A DNA stretch of 39,428 nucleotides, from the NCBI GenBank assembly GCA_045540355.1, contig JAZQHB010000046.1, positions 1 through 39,428 on the forward strand, in the 5' to 3' direction. A program made the position numbers and the translations under genes. Under the pieces are notes generated by a model. That model made no database searches. It saw only the letters and a list, made by a program, of their open reading frames with translations, and was not told where the DNA came from. Source of the DNA: RGIG2945 sp045540355 (lineage in GTDB: Bacteria; Bacillota; Clostridia; Oscillospirales; Acutalibacteraceae). The first letter of the stretch is position 1, and the number at the start of each line of letters is the position of its first letter. Positions 7,956 through 16,789 of the stretch are shown here, piece by piece.

Positions 7956-9225
7956 ACCCTACAAATTCAAAAGTAAAGCCATATATATCTACTGTGTCGC
8001 CATCGTTAATACCTTGCTCCTTGAGAGCATCAATTATTCCGCTGGAGTGTAATACCTTTTGGAAATATTGAAGTGACTCATAGTCATCAAGATCAACACG
8101 GTAGAGAATACGAAGAAGCCACTCTGCTTCGACGAAATAAGTATCTTCATCTCTTTCAATTCTGAATTTATTGTTGATTTTCTTTTCAAGAATTTCAAGC
8201 GGAACTTCCTCGGGTTCATATTCTTTAATCGGCGGAAGCTGTGCAAGCCGTGCCGCTATGGCATTTCTTACTTCATTTGTGCCGTAAGCAATGGGTGCAC
8301 TCATCTTGTAGAATTCATAACCCTTGTCGGTTATATATTTTTCGAGCTCATCAAGCTGCTCGTCCGTTGCAAGGTCAATTTTGTTTGCAACAACTATCTG
8401 CGGACACTTTGCAAGCTCGGGATTGAAGGATTCAAGCTCTTTGTTTATTATCTCAAAATCTTCCTTGGGGTCTCTGCCTTCACTGCCGCCTGCGTCAAGG
8501 ATATGGACAAGCATACGGCATCTTTCAACATGTCTTAAAAACTCGTGACCGAGACCGACACCTTCACTTGCACCTTCAATAATTCCGGGAATGTCGGCAA
8601 TTACAAAAGAACTGCCCTCGCCCATATATACAACACCTAAAACCGGTGTTATTGTTGTAAAATGATAGTCCGCGATAATCGGCTTCGCCTCGCTAACAAC
8701 GGATATAAAGGTTGATTTTCCGACATTCGGAAAACCTAAAAGACCGACATCGGCAAGAAGCTTTAGCTCAAGACGGATTGTCCACTCCTCACCCGGCGTA
8801 CCTTGCTTTGCAAATCTCGGTGCCTGTCTTGTGGGGGTTGCAAAATGCATATTACCCCAACCGCCTCTGCCGCCTTTTGCAGCTATGAAGCTCTGATTTT
8901 TAGACATATCGGCTAATATTGCACCGCTTTCTGCCTCTTTAATAAGTGTTCCCCTCGGAACTCTTATTATTAAATCAGCACCTTTTTTACCGTTCTTTCT
9001 TGAACCGTCACCGTTGTTTCCGTCGGGTGCTTTGTATTTGCGTTTATATTTGAAATCGGCAAGAGTGGAAAGGTTGTCGTCAACTTCAAAGACTACATCG
9101 CCGCCTTTTCCGCCGTCACCGCCGTCGGGACCACCTGCCGCAACATATTTCTCACGACGGAAGCTGACTTTTCCGTCACCGCCTTTTCCTGCGATTATCT
9201 TAATTTCGGTAATATCAACAAACAT
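7954..9225 (-). CDS. obgE: GTPase Obg/CgtA
   Basis: An essential ribosome-associated GTPase acting in 50S assembly and stress signalling, 423 residues. The N-terminal Obg domain (1-158) has the glycine-rich GGPDGGDGGKGGDV segment. The G domain follows, with G1 GFPNVGKST (164-172), G2 TTITP, G3 DIPGIIEGA (211-219) and G4 NKID (281-284). The C-terminal OCT domain covers about 345-423 (FRIERDEDTYFVEAEWLLR). The ATG follows a modest AAGAGAGAA site. It lies only 16 bases after a membrane protein gene of the sugar operon, so it may be read from that promoter as well as its own. Confidence 0.97.
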   Translation of the reverse strand: MFVDITEIKIIAGKGGDGKVSFRREKYVAAGGPDGGDGGKGGDVVFEVDDNLSTLADFKYKRKYKAPDGNNGDGSRKNGKKGADLIIRVPRGTLIKEAESGAILADMSKNQSFIAAKGGRGGWGNMHFATPTRQAPRFAKQGTPGEEWTIRLELKLLADVGLLGFPNVGKSTFISVVSEAKPIIADYHFTTITPVLGVVYMGEGSSFVIADIPGIIEGASEGVGLGHEFLRHVERCRMLVHILDAGGSEGRDPKEDFEIINKELESFNPELAKCPQIVVANKIDLATDEQLDELEKYITDKGYEFYKMSAPIAYGTNEVRNAIAARLAQLPPIKEYEPEEVPLEILEKKINNKFRIERDEDTYFVEAEWLLRILYRVDLDDYESLQYFQKVLHSSGIIDALKEQGINDGDTVDIYGFTFEFVG

Positions 9226-9241
9226 AAAAATTCTCTCTTAA

Positions 9242-10678
9242 TTAAAACATTATTAACGCACCTATGATAAGGCATACTGCAATTTCAAACCATGAAAAAG
9301 ATCTTACTGTCAGTGCTTCGGGTCTTACGGCTGCAGTCTTTAATTTCTTTAAGTTTCTGAATTCGCCTTTGGGTCCGAAAACTACGACTAATTCAATTAT
9401 TTCATAGGAAAGAAGATAGTATGCCATCAATGCAAAGGGAGTGATTTCAAACAATCCTGTGTATTCCGCTACAAACTGCAACGCAATAATTGCTACAGCA
9501 GTTATTACCATTATAATATTAATCGGAACAAGATTTGTGTAGGCTCTCTTATGATAACCCTTTTTAATCACTTTCTCGGTTACTACCCAGAAAAGCATAC
9601 CTACAGATAAGAGCTTTGCAACAAATGTGCAACCGAGCAACGGAAGTAAAATTCCGAGATACGCAAGGACAAACCAATGATATATTTCATCGGTAAAGAA
9701 TTCGATTGCAGTTCTTAAAGTATAACTTTTACTGTTTTCAGTCTTCGGTGCATCAGGAATCATACTCAACACGCAATAAATTGCCGTGCATACAAGCCAA
9801 CCGATTGTGAGCCACTTAATTGTATCATCACCTGATGTGAATGCAGATATACCTGATGATGCTTCAAAAGCTACAAGCTTTTCTTTGGGATATGTAAGGA
9901 TAAAGCAAAGGATTGTCGCAAGACCGCCAACTCCGCCGAGCGTAAACTCCATTACTTTCCAGCCACTTACGAAACCGGCTTTCTGAAGCTTGCCGAAGAT
10001 ATATCTGTTGGTTTCTTTACCCCATCTGACAGAGTACATCATTGCAACACCGATTGTATTGCCGAAGCCGCCTCCAAGCAAGCCGACAAATGTCATTGTT
10101 AAAATGAACCAATCTTGCTTAACTATTGCAAATGCAACAATAAGGAGGACTACAAAAGTCATACCTCCCCACATTTCAAAAGCATCTTTCGAAAAATAGA
10201 AGATGGGCAATTTGCCTTTCTTGGGTTTTTGAGGAAAGTTAAGAACTAAAAATCCAAGCCATTTGCAAACAGGAATAAGTGCTACGAAAACGACGAGTTC
10301 TAAAGGCTTATACTCACCTATCATTGCATTAAATGCAATTGCGATGATTCCTGCAAATATACCAAACCAAGTAGCACCTTTGATGAACATTCCAACTCTG
10401 CCTGTTGTTCTGCGGGCTATGTTATCTTTGTCCATCGCAAGTGTAATTGTATCTCCGTAAGTCTGTGTACCGCCGAAGAACATCGCCGCACCGCCGACTG
10501 CTGTGAATACCCACATATTATCTATCAGATATTGCGAGCCTGTCGCTAACGGTATAAGTAAGCCAAGAAATGCACCGGGGTGCATAGCACCTTTCTGTCC
10601 GCCTAAGATTGTTCCTCTCATCGCCCAGAGATAAGAACCGCCGAGAAATGCAAGTAATAAAATTATTGCTGTGTTCAT
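9242..10678 (-). CDS. Polytopic membrane protein of unknown family, paralogue B
   Basis: 478 residues with about 12 hydrophobic spans and no soluble domain. I do not recognise the family. Visible features are an N-terminal SYLWAMRGTILGGQKGAM-HPG block, FFGGTQTYGD, a PQKPKKGKLPIFYFS cytoplasmic loop and WFVLAYLGILLPLLGCTF. It is clearly a tandem duplicate of the next upstream gene (10699-12207): the first 150 bases are almost identical and the rest aligns throughout. AAGAGG lies nine bases before the ATG and only 20 bases separate the two copies. Neighbouring sugar dehydrogenase and epimerase genes suggest uptake of a sugar or polyol, but that is inference. Confidence 0.75.
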   Translation of the reverse strand: MNTAIILLLAFLGGSYLWAMRGTILGGQKGAMHPGAFLGLLIPLATGSQYLIDNMWVFTAVGGAAMFFGGTQTYGDTITLAMDKDNIARRTTGRVGMFIKGATWFGIFAGIIAIAFNAMIGEYKPLELVVFVALIPVCKWLGFLVLNFPQKPKKGKLPIFYFSKDAFEMWGGMTFVVLLIVAFAIVKQDWFILTMTFVGLLGGGFGNTIGVAMMYSVRWGKETNRYIFGKLQKAGFVSGWKVMEFTLGGVGGLATILCFILTYPKEKLVAFEASSGISAFTSGDDTIKWLTIGWLVCTAIYCVLSMIPDAPKTENSKSYTLRTAIEFFTDEIYHWFVLAYLGILLPLLGCTFVAKLLSVGMLFWVVTEKVIKKGYHKRAYTNLVPINIIMVITAVAIIALQFVAEYTGLFEITPFALMAYYLLSYEIIELVVVFGPKGEFRNLKKLKTAAVRPEALTVRSFSWFEIAVCLIIGALIMF

Positions 10679-10698
10679 TTCTTAAAACCTCTTATCTG

Positions 10699-12207
10699 TC
10701 AAATCATTATCAATGCACCTATGATAAAGCATACTGCAATTTCAATCCAGGAAAATACTCTTACCGTTATAGTATCAACCTTTTTACCTTCTTTTCTTAA
10801 CTTATTAAAGTTTCTCAACTCGCCCTTGGGGCCAAATACAATAAACATTTCAAGAATTTCATAAGAAAGAAGATAGAATGCAAATAATGCAAAGGGTGTA
10901 AATTCAAGTACACCTGTAAATTCAGTTACAAACTGCAATGCAAAGACCGCTATAGCAGCTATTACCATTATCACCTTGAAAGGAAGAATCTTTGTGAAAG
11001 CTCTCTTGTGATAATTTTTCTTTATGAATTTTTCTGCAACTACCCAGAAAATCATTCCGACTGATAAGAGTTTTGCAACGAATGTGCAACCGAGCAACGG
11101 AAGTAAAATTCCGAGATATACAAGAACAAACCAATGATATACTTCGTCAGCAAAACCTTCAAGTGCATTTCTGAAAGCATAGCTCTTTTCCTTGCTCGCT
11201 GTTTTCATCAGTTCATCAGCTCTTTTCTGACTGATTTCGCCTGACTTCAATCTTGCTTCAATATCAGAAACCTTTTTCGGAGGTTCGGGGATTATGCTTA
11301 ATACACAATAAATTACAGCCGCTACAATCCAGCCGATTGTGAGCCATTTGATTGTATCGTCACCTACACTGATTGCAGATGCACCCGACGCTTCAAAAGC
11401 CGCAAGCTTTTCTTTGGGATATGTAAGGATAAAGCAAAGAACCGTACCGAGACCGCCAACGCCGCCGAGTGTGAATTCCATTGTTTTCCAACCGCTTACG
11501 AAGCCGGCTTTCTGAAGTTTGCCGAAGATATATCTGTTGTTAAAATCTGCCCATTTGACAGAGTTCTGCATAATAACACCAATTGTGAAGCCAAGACCGC
11601 CTGCAAGGAAGCCTACAAGTGTCATTATAAGAATGAACCAATCTTGTTTTGCAATCGCAAATGCGATAAGCTGAAGAACTACGAAAGTGAGTCCGCCCCA
11701 CATTTCAAAGCGACCTTCAGAGAAATAGAAAATGGGTAATTTACCCTTCTTGGGTTTTTGAGGAGAATTGAGAACTAAGAAACCGAGCCATTTGCAAACA
11801 GGAATAAGTGCTACGAAGATAACAAGCTCTAAAGGCTTATATGCACCTATCATTGCATTGAACGCAACTGCGATAATTCCTGCAAAGATACCAAACCAGG
11901 TTGCACCTTTCATGAATACACCGACTCTGCCTGCCGTTCTGCGACTATAATCATCTTTTTCCATCGCAAGGTCAAGAGTCTGTCCGTACGACTGTGAGCC
12001 GCCGAAGAACATTGCCGCACCGCCGACTGCCGTAAGAACCCACATATTATCTATCATATACTGTGAGCCTGTTGCCAATGCAATAATCAACCCGAGGAAT
12101 GCACCGGGATGTATAGCACCCTTCTGTCCGCCCAGGATTGTTCCTCTCATTGCCCAAAGATATGAACCGCCGAAAAATGCAAGTAATAAAATTATTGCTG
12201 TGTTCAT
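10699..12207 (-). CDS. Polytopic membrane protein of unknown family, paralogue A
   Basis: 502 residues, same architecture as its downstream copy. The main difference is a charged insert of about 24 residues in the central cytoplasmic loop (DIEARLKSGEISQKRADEL), predicted helical. Its ATG overlaps the stop of the dehydrogenase gene as ATGA, with AGAGGGG upstream, so it is translationally coupled to that enzyme. Keeping both copies full-length with divergent loops argues for distinct roles or a heterodimer rather than decay. The family is not recognised; a transporter role is inferred from span count and context only. Confidence 0.75.
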   Translation of the reverse strand: MNTAIILLLAFFGGSYLWAMRGTILGGQKGAIHPGAFLGLIIALATGSQYMIDNMWVLTAVGGAAMFFGGSQSYGQTLDLAMEKDDYSRRTAGRVGVFMKGATWFGIFAGIIAVAFNAMIGAYKPLELVIFVALIPVCKWLGFLVLNSPQKPKKGKLPIFYFSEGRFEMWGGLTFVVLQLIAFAIAKQDWFILIMTLVGFLAGGLGFTIGVIMQNSVKWADFNNRYIFGKLQKAGFVSGWKTMEFTLGGVGGLGTVLCFILTYPKEKLAAFEASGASAISVGDDTIKWLTIGWIVAAVIYCVLSIIPEPPKKVSDIEARLKSGEISQKRADELMKTASKEKSYAFRNALEGFADEVYHWFVLVYLGILLPLLGCTFVAKLLSVGMIFWVVAEKFIKKNYHKRAFTKILPFKVIMVIAAIAVFALQFVTEFTGVLEFTPFALFAFYLLSYEILEMFIVFGPKGELRNFNKLRKEGKKVDTITVRVFSWIEIAVCFIIGALIMI

Positions 12208-13208
12208 TTCTTTAACCCCTCTTTAACCTTATTGTAAATATTGAAAACGGCTTTTATAGCCTTGCCGCCCTCTTTTGCGTCGAGTTCAAAGTGTTTATTG
12301 TTTTTTACACAGTCATAAAAATCTCTTATAAGTTTTCCGTGACCTGTTCCCCAATAATCCTTTGCCTCACCGGCTTTCTGTTTGGTTGCACCAAGTAAAA
12401 GCTTGTGTTCGCCGTTTTTATTGATATCATAAAGAACATCGCCTTCAAGTCTGAACACTTTATTTCCCATTGAAATTTCAATAAATACCGGACAGTTATC
12501 GGCATAAGCAAGCGTTGCAAAAAACTGTCCTCTTACGCCGTCTTTAAATTTAAGAAACGCATTTGCCGTATCCTCGGTTTCAATTACACCTTCGAGATGG
12601 TCATTGAACGCGTGTGCTCTGACAATTTCATAATCACCGCAGAGATATCCTATTAAATCAAGTGTATGTATCGCCTGATTTATCAGGAGCGAACCGCCTT
12701 CCATCCTGCGTGTTCCTCTCCAGCCGCTTTCCACAAAATACGCTTCTTCTCTTTTCCATGTGATGAATGCTCTGACGCCTGTAACTTTTCCGTACTCTCC
12801 GCTATCGATCATCTTTTTAAGCATCTGGACGGAATCGTTGTATCTGTTTTGGAAGCAAACTCCGAATTTTGCTTCGGAGTTTGCTTGAGCTTCAATCAAT
12901 CTGTTTAAATCATCATTGTTTGTGGCTTCGGGTTTTTCCGACAATACCGAGATATTTCTCTTTAGTGCTTCAAGTGCCATAGGTACATGAAGATAATGAG
13001 GTACGCAAAGATGAATCACATCGGGTCTCTGATTTTCAAGCATTTCTTCAAAGCTTGTAAACGCAACCGTGTTGTGAGCTTCTGCTGCTTTTTGTGCCTT
13101 CTCGGGCTTTGTGTCAACAACGCTTATAAGTTCAACATCGGGCAGTGAATCAATGACACCTAAGTGTACTCTCGATATTGCGCCGCAACCAACTACTGAA
13201 ACTTTCAT
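12204..13208 (-). CDS. Gfo/Idh/MocA-family oxidoreductase
   Basis: An NAD(P)-dependent sugar or polyol dehydrogenase, 334 residues. The N-terminal Rossmann fold has GCGAIS at 7-12. EKP at 91-93 is the family signature including the catalytic Lys, and GGSLLINQAIHTLDLIGYL carries the conserved HxxD of the C-terminal alpha/beta domain. The ribosome site is weak, with AAAGG rather far upstream of the ATG. It lies 32 bases after the epimerase-dehydrogenase fusion and is coupled to the membrane protein gene behind it. Substrate is unknown; the second dehydrogenase in the same operon suggests sequential or reversible oxidation of a sugar ring. Confidence 0.9.
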   Translation of the reverse strand: MKVSVVGCGAISRVHLGVIDSLPDVELISVVDTKPEKAQKAAEAHNTVAFTSFEEMLENQRPDVIHLCVPHYLHVPMALEALKRNISVLSEKPEATNNDDLNRLIEAQANSEAKFGVCFQNRYNDSVQMLKKMIDSGEYGKVTGVRAFITWKREEAYFVESGWRGTRRMEGGSLLINQAIHTLDLIGYLCGDYEIVRAHAFNDHLEGVIETEDTANAFLKFKDGVRGQFFATLAYADNCPVFIEISMGNKVFRLEGDVLYDINKNGEHKLLLGATKQKAGEAKDYWGTGHGKLIRDFYDCVKNNKHFELDAKEGGKAIKAVFNIYNKVKEGLKK

Positions 13209-13240
13209 AAAAACTAAGTAAACCTTTCGATTTTTTGCTC

Positions 13241-15259
13241 TTATTTCTGGAATGAGCTGTCCATATCTTCAACAACAAGCTCTGTTGTTTCTTTCTTGAA
13301 AGAAGAATTTGCAATCTTCTCCTGAAGCTTTTCATAGAAAAGGTCTTCGTCAACGGGCAATTCGATTGTCTTATCAAGCCATGATGAAAGATGTGCCGCA
13401 TTTGAAATCATAAGACCGTTGATGCCTTCATAACCTTCTGCGATAAGAGGTGTGCCGTCGATGATGCACTTTGCAAAGTTTGAAACGATTTCAGCGTGTT
13501 GGAAGTTCATGCCGTCTGTTTCAACTGTTGTATGTGTGCACTTGGGTTCACCGAAGCCGCCCTTGTATTCAAAGCAGAACTGTCTTTCGGGAACTTCTGT
13601 TTCATAAAGCTCAACTGTCTTACTGTCGCAAACAATCTTTGCCTTATCAAGTGTAATTTCAAGACGGTTTGTACCGGGAGTATCAGCTGTTGATGTAACA
13701 AATACACCTGTTGCACCGTTGGGATATTCGCAGTAAATTGTAACATCGTCTTCAACCTCGATGTTGTGCCATTTGCTTTCGTGGCAGAATGCTCTTACTT
13801 TATTGGGCATACCGCAAATCCACTGCCATAAGTCGAGGTTATGCGGGCACTGGTTAAGCAATACACCGCCGCCTTCACCTTCCCATGTTGCACGCCATGA
13901 ACCTGAATCATAGTATGACTGACTGCGATACCAATTAGTGATAATCCAGTTTACTCTCTTCATTTCGCCGTATTTACCGCTTGATACCAATTCCTTAACC
14001 TTGCGGTAAACATGGTTTGTACGCTGATTGAACATCATTGCAAAAACAAGTCCTGATTTTGCTGCAGTTTCGTTCATTTCGCGAACTCTCTTTGTGTAAA
14101 CACCTGCGGGCTTTTCACTGAGAACATGAAGTCCGTGCTCCATAGCTTCAATACCTAACTCGGGGTGACCGTAGTGAGGTGTGCAGATAATTACAGCTTC
14201 ACAGGTTCCGCTTGCAATAAGCTCTGAACCTGAGTTATAGCAGATAAGGTCGGGATTTTTTGTGATATCCTTGATTCTCTGGAATTTGGATTCGTCAAGG
14301 TCAGCAATAGCTACGAGGTCAACATATTCAGTTGAACGGTCCATAATTCTTCTTGTATGTGATGTACCGATGTTACCTACACCGATGATACCGAGTTTAA
14401 CTCTCTTCCATGTGTTTTTGATAACATTGTCAAGTGCTGCTACTGCTGCATCAAAAGCTTCCTCGTTAGTTGCATAGGAGTGTAACATCTTTGTCTTTGC
14501 TCCGCCTTCAAGGTCAGCAAGTCCGACAAATTCCTTGAGATGAGGTTCGAGTGATACAAAGTTTGTTGTACCCTCTTTTTCGCGGAATCTCTTAAGAATT
14601 ACAGAGATATTTCCAAGTCCTTCACCTGCGGGAACAACGATTTTATCCTCGTTGCAATCCTTGATGTGCATATATTCAACATATTCTTCAAGCATATCAT
14701 AAGCCTTGAGTGTATCTTCACCGCACTGAATGAAGTTTGCAGGGTCAAATACTGCCAAAAGCTTACCGTCAAGAGCCTTTAAAATATCAAGACATCTTTC
14801 TGCTGTATCACCGTAGATTTCTTTTTCATTTTCATGAAGACACTGAATACCGTTATCAAGTGCGTACTCTGTCATTATCTTCAAACGGCGGATAACTTCA
14901 TCTCTGTATTCTTCATAGCTTTCGCCATTCTTGAAATAGAAGCTGAAAAGTCTTATGTATTTTGCACCGAGAACCTTTGCAACTTCAACTGTATTCTTGA
15001 ATTCTTCAAAGTGAGGTTCAAAATCGTCTGTAATTTCAATCTTGCCGTAGAAGCTACCTATTGAAGAAACCTTGATTCCGCCTTTCTTCAATTTTTCTGC
15101 AACTTCTTTAGCTTCTTCAACAGTTATCTTAGAAACTGTCTTTCCGTCTAAATTTCTGGGCTCTATGTATTTTAAATTATTTCTTTTGAGAGCCTCAATC
15201 TGTTTGTCAAGCTCATGACTTGCCTCGTCTGCAAATGCCGAGAATAAAAACTTTGCCAT
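13241..15259 (-). CDS. Fusion: xylose-isomerase-like TIM-barrel epimerase + Gfo/Idh/MocA dehydrogenase
   Basis: 672 residues with two enzyme domains. Residues 1-280 are a sugar phosphate isomerase/epimerase-type TIM barrel; likely metal ligands are Glu143 (LHENE), Asp172 (FDPANF), His198 (MHIKD) and Glu238 (SLEPH). Residues 287-672 are a Gfo/Idh/MocA oxidoreductase with GVGNIG at 293-298, EKP at 382-384 and LLNQCPHNLDLWQW as the HxxD segment. AAGGGGG lies nine bases before the ATG. These two activities often neighbour each other as separate genes in inositol and keto-sugar pathways; here they are one chain, which could channel a keto intermediate. First gene of the operon, with a promoter directly upstream. 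Confidence 0.88.
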   Translation of the reverse strand: MAKFLFSAFADEASHELDKQIEALKRNNLKYIEPRNLDGKTVSKITVEEAKEVAEKLKKGGIKVSSIGSFYGKIEITDDFEPHFEEFKNTVEVAKVLGAKYIRLFSFYFKNGESYEEYRDEVIRRLKIMTEYALDNGIQCLHENEKEIYGDTAERCLDILKALDGKLLAVFDPANFIQCGEDTLKAYDMLEEYVEYMHIKDCNEDKIVVPAGEGLGNISVILKRFREKEGTTNFVSLEPHLKEFVGLADLEGGAKTKMLHSYATNEEAFDAAVAALDNVIKNTWKRVKLGIIGVGNIGTSHTRRIMDRSTEYVDLVAIADLDESKFQRIKDITKNPDLICYNSGSELIASGTCEAVIICTPHYGHPELGIEAMEHGLHVLSEKPAGVYTKRVREMNETAAKSGLVFAMMFNQRTNHVYRKVKELVSSGKYGEMKRVNWIITNWYRSQSYYDSGSWRATWEGEGGGVLLNQCPHNLDLWQWICGMPNKVRAFCHESKWHNIEVEDDVTIYCEYPNGATGVFVTSTADTPGTNRLEITLDKAKIVCDSKTVELYETEVPERQFCFEYKGGFGEPKCTHTTVETDGMNFQHAEIVSNFAKCIIDGTPLIAEGYEGINGLMISNAAHLSSWLDKTIELPVDEDLFYEKLQEKIANSSFKKETTELVVEDMDSSFQK

Positions 15260-15302
15260 TGAAAAAATCCCCCTTGATTTTCAAAAAATTATATTCGGAT
15301 AC

Positions 15303-15331
15303 ATTATATCATAAACAAATATTTTTTTAAA
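15303..15331 (-). promoter_or_regulatory. Promoter of the epimerase-dehydrogenase operon
   Basis: On the minus strand, TTTAAA (-35), 17-base spacer, TATAAT (-10) preceded by TGA, an extended -10. It points at the fusion gene starting at 15259, with no other gene between. Confidence 0.6.
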
Positions 15332-15342
15332 CCTTTTTTTGA

Positions 15343-15389
15343 TAAAAAAAAGAGTTTATCGCAATTTTTTTCAAATTACGATAAACTCT
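15343..15389 (-). terminator. Intrinsic terminator of rubrerythrin
   Basis: AGAGTTTATCG pairs perfectly with CGATAAACTCT over 11 base pairs with a 17-base loop, followed on the minus strand by at least seven Ts. It starts 13 bases after the rubrerythrin stop. Confidence 0.85.
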
Positions 15390-15402
15390 GCAAATTTAAG
15401 AC

Positions 15403-15942
15403 TTAATAATTCTCTGCTTTAATCTCGAAGTATGCCTGAGGATGGTTACAAGTCGGACATACCTGAGGAGCTTTTTTGCCGACATGGATATGACCGCAGT
15501 TTCTGCAAATCCATACAACTTCTTCGGTGCGTTCAAAAACAATGCCCTGTTCAAGATTTTCAATGAGCTTGCGATATCTTTCCTCGTGCTCTTTTTCAAT
15601 CTTTGCCACAAGACCGAACAATGCTGCGATTTCGTTAAAGCCTTCTTCTTTAGCTTCTTTTTCAAACTGAGCATACATTTCTGTCCACTCATAATTTTCG
15701 CCGCCTGCGGCATCAAGAAGATTATCCATCGTCTTGGGAACTGAGCCGCCGTGAAGAAGCTTAAACCAGATTTTTGCATGTTCTTTCTCATTTTCAGCTG
15801 TAGCTGTAAAAATATTTGCTATCTGCTCATAGCCTTCCTTTTTTGCTGCTGATGCATAGTAGGTGTACTTGTTTCTTGCCTGTGATTCACCTGCAAATGC
15901 TGCCATTAAATTTGCTTGTGTTCTGCTGCCTTCAAAATTCAT
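15403..15942 (-). CDS. rbr: Rubrerythrin
   Basis: A cytoplasmic non-haem iron protein that reduces hydrogen peroxide in anaerobes. 179 residues: an N-terminal ferritin-like four-helix domain with the diiron ligand segments GESQARNKY and ENEKEHAKIW, and further Glu/His in KIEKEHEERYRKL; then a C-terminal rubredoxin-type domain with Cys146, Cys149, Cys162 and Cys165 in two CxxC pairs. AGGAGG precedes the ATG. It stands alone between its own promoter and terminator, so it is a single-gene unit. It supports a strict anaerobe as host. Confidence 0.96.
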   Translation of the reverse strand: MNFEGSRTQANLMAAFAGESQARNKYTYYASAAKKEGYEQIANIFTATAENEKEHAKIWFKLLHGGSVPKTMDNLLDAAGGENYEWTEMYAQFEKEAKEEGFNEIAALFGLVAKIEKEHEERYRKLIENLEQGIVFERTEEVVWICRNCGHIHVGKKAPQVCPTCNHPQAYFEIKAENY

Positions 15943-15978
15943 AAAAATCGCCTCCTGAAATTTTTAATTTCATATATT

Positions 15979-16007
15979 ATTTTACCAAGTTTTTCTTGAA
16001 TATACAA
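15979..16007 (-). promoter_or_regulatory. Promoter of rubrerythrin
   Basis: Minus strand TTGTAT, 17-base spacer, TAAAAT, located 37 bases before the rubrerythrin start. No clear operator is visible. Confidence 0.5.
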
Positions 16008-16030
16008 TACTTTTTTAAAAAAGGAAATAC

Positions 16031-16777
16031 TTATTCACTAAACAAGCTCGTTGGATCCAATTTGAACTGCAACATTTTTGCGGTATTTCTTCCGGCATCG
16101 CCACCTTTTCTTTGTACCAACACACCGCCAAGAATTATACTCCCTCTCGGAGATATTTTAACCTCTCCCTCTGCATAATGTTGAAGAACTTCATTTATAT
16201 TTTTTAAAACCCACCTACTGTTTGTTTCAACCTTTTGTGCAACAAGAACCCACTCTGCCGAAAATTGTCCTCTGCCTTTAATAATATCACTTAATATTAG
16301 TGTCTTATTCTGTGAAAACCATTCAATAACCGAGTTTTGTTTTTCTTCTTCCATTTCATTTAAAAACATTCTTCGTTTGTCTTTGGTGTTTGTCTTGTAC
16401 GGCAATTTTTCCCCGGTAAAATACTCTAATGCTTCATAGACATCACCCGGTATGTTCCAAAGCTCTTTGTAATGCGATAACCATCGCTTATCAACCTGAT
16501 TGAAGCCTCTTGCATTGCTTACTAATTTTACTTGTATGTTTTCTGTATCAACTGCTCTTTTTAACTTAATTTGAACTTGAACATTTATGTCTGCTTTATA
16601 TCCACTTAAAACAACCGCTTTAACATATTCAATTTCGTTTAAATCATAATCCATAATAACCAACCATTGTTTAGCCTCAGGATCTGTTTCCCAGCGGTTA
16701 AATTTATCAGCTATTTCTCTCTCGTTTTTAAATCCGTTTTTTGCGGTCTGTGAACCTCTTAAAACTAAATCTTTCAT
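16031..16777 (-). CDS. Type II restriction endonuclease (partner of the C5 methyltransferase)
   Basis: 248 residues, probably a DNA-cleaving enzyme. KADINVQVQIKLKRA followed by ENIQVKLVSN looks like a PD-(D/E)xK variant with Asp63 and Gln82-x-Lys84 as candidate metal/catalytic residues. GFNQVDKRWLSHYKELWNIP and the C-terminal VQRKGGDAGRNTAKMLQFK match conserved blocks I associate with type II endonucleases, though I cannot name the specificity. AGGGAGA is eight bases before the ATG. It lies 12 bases downstream of the methyltransferase on the same strand, a classical order that lets methylation precede cleavage. A/T-rich codon use suggests acquisition. Confidence 0.8.
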   Translation of the reverse strand: MKDLVLRGSQTAKNGFKNEREIADKFNRWETDPEAKQWLVIMDYDLNEIEYVKAVVLSGYKADINVQVQIKLKRAVDTENIQVKLVSNARGFNQVDKRWLSHYKELWNIPGDVYEALEYFTGEKLPYKTNTKDKRRMFLNEMEEEKQNSVIEWFSQNKTLILSDIIKGRGQFSAEWVLVAQKVETNSRWVLKNINEVLQHYAEGEVKISPRGSIILGGVLVQRKGGDAGRNTAKMLQFKLDPTSLFSE

Positions 16778-16789
16778 TTCTTTTTCTCC

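Noticed and set aside
16010..16023. CTTTTTTAAAAAAG palindrome as terminator of the endonuclease gene
   Set aside because: A/T-only arms without a loop or a following T-run; too weak to call.
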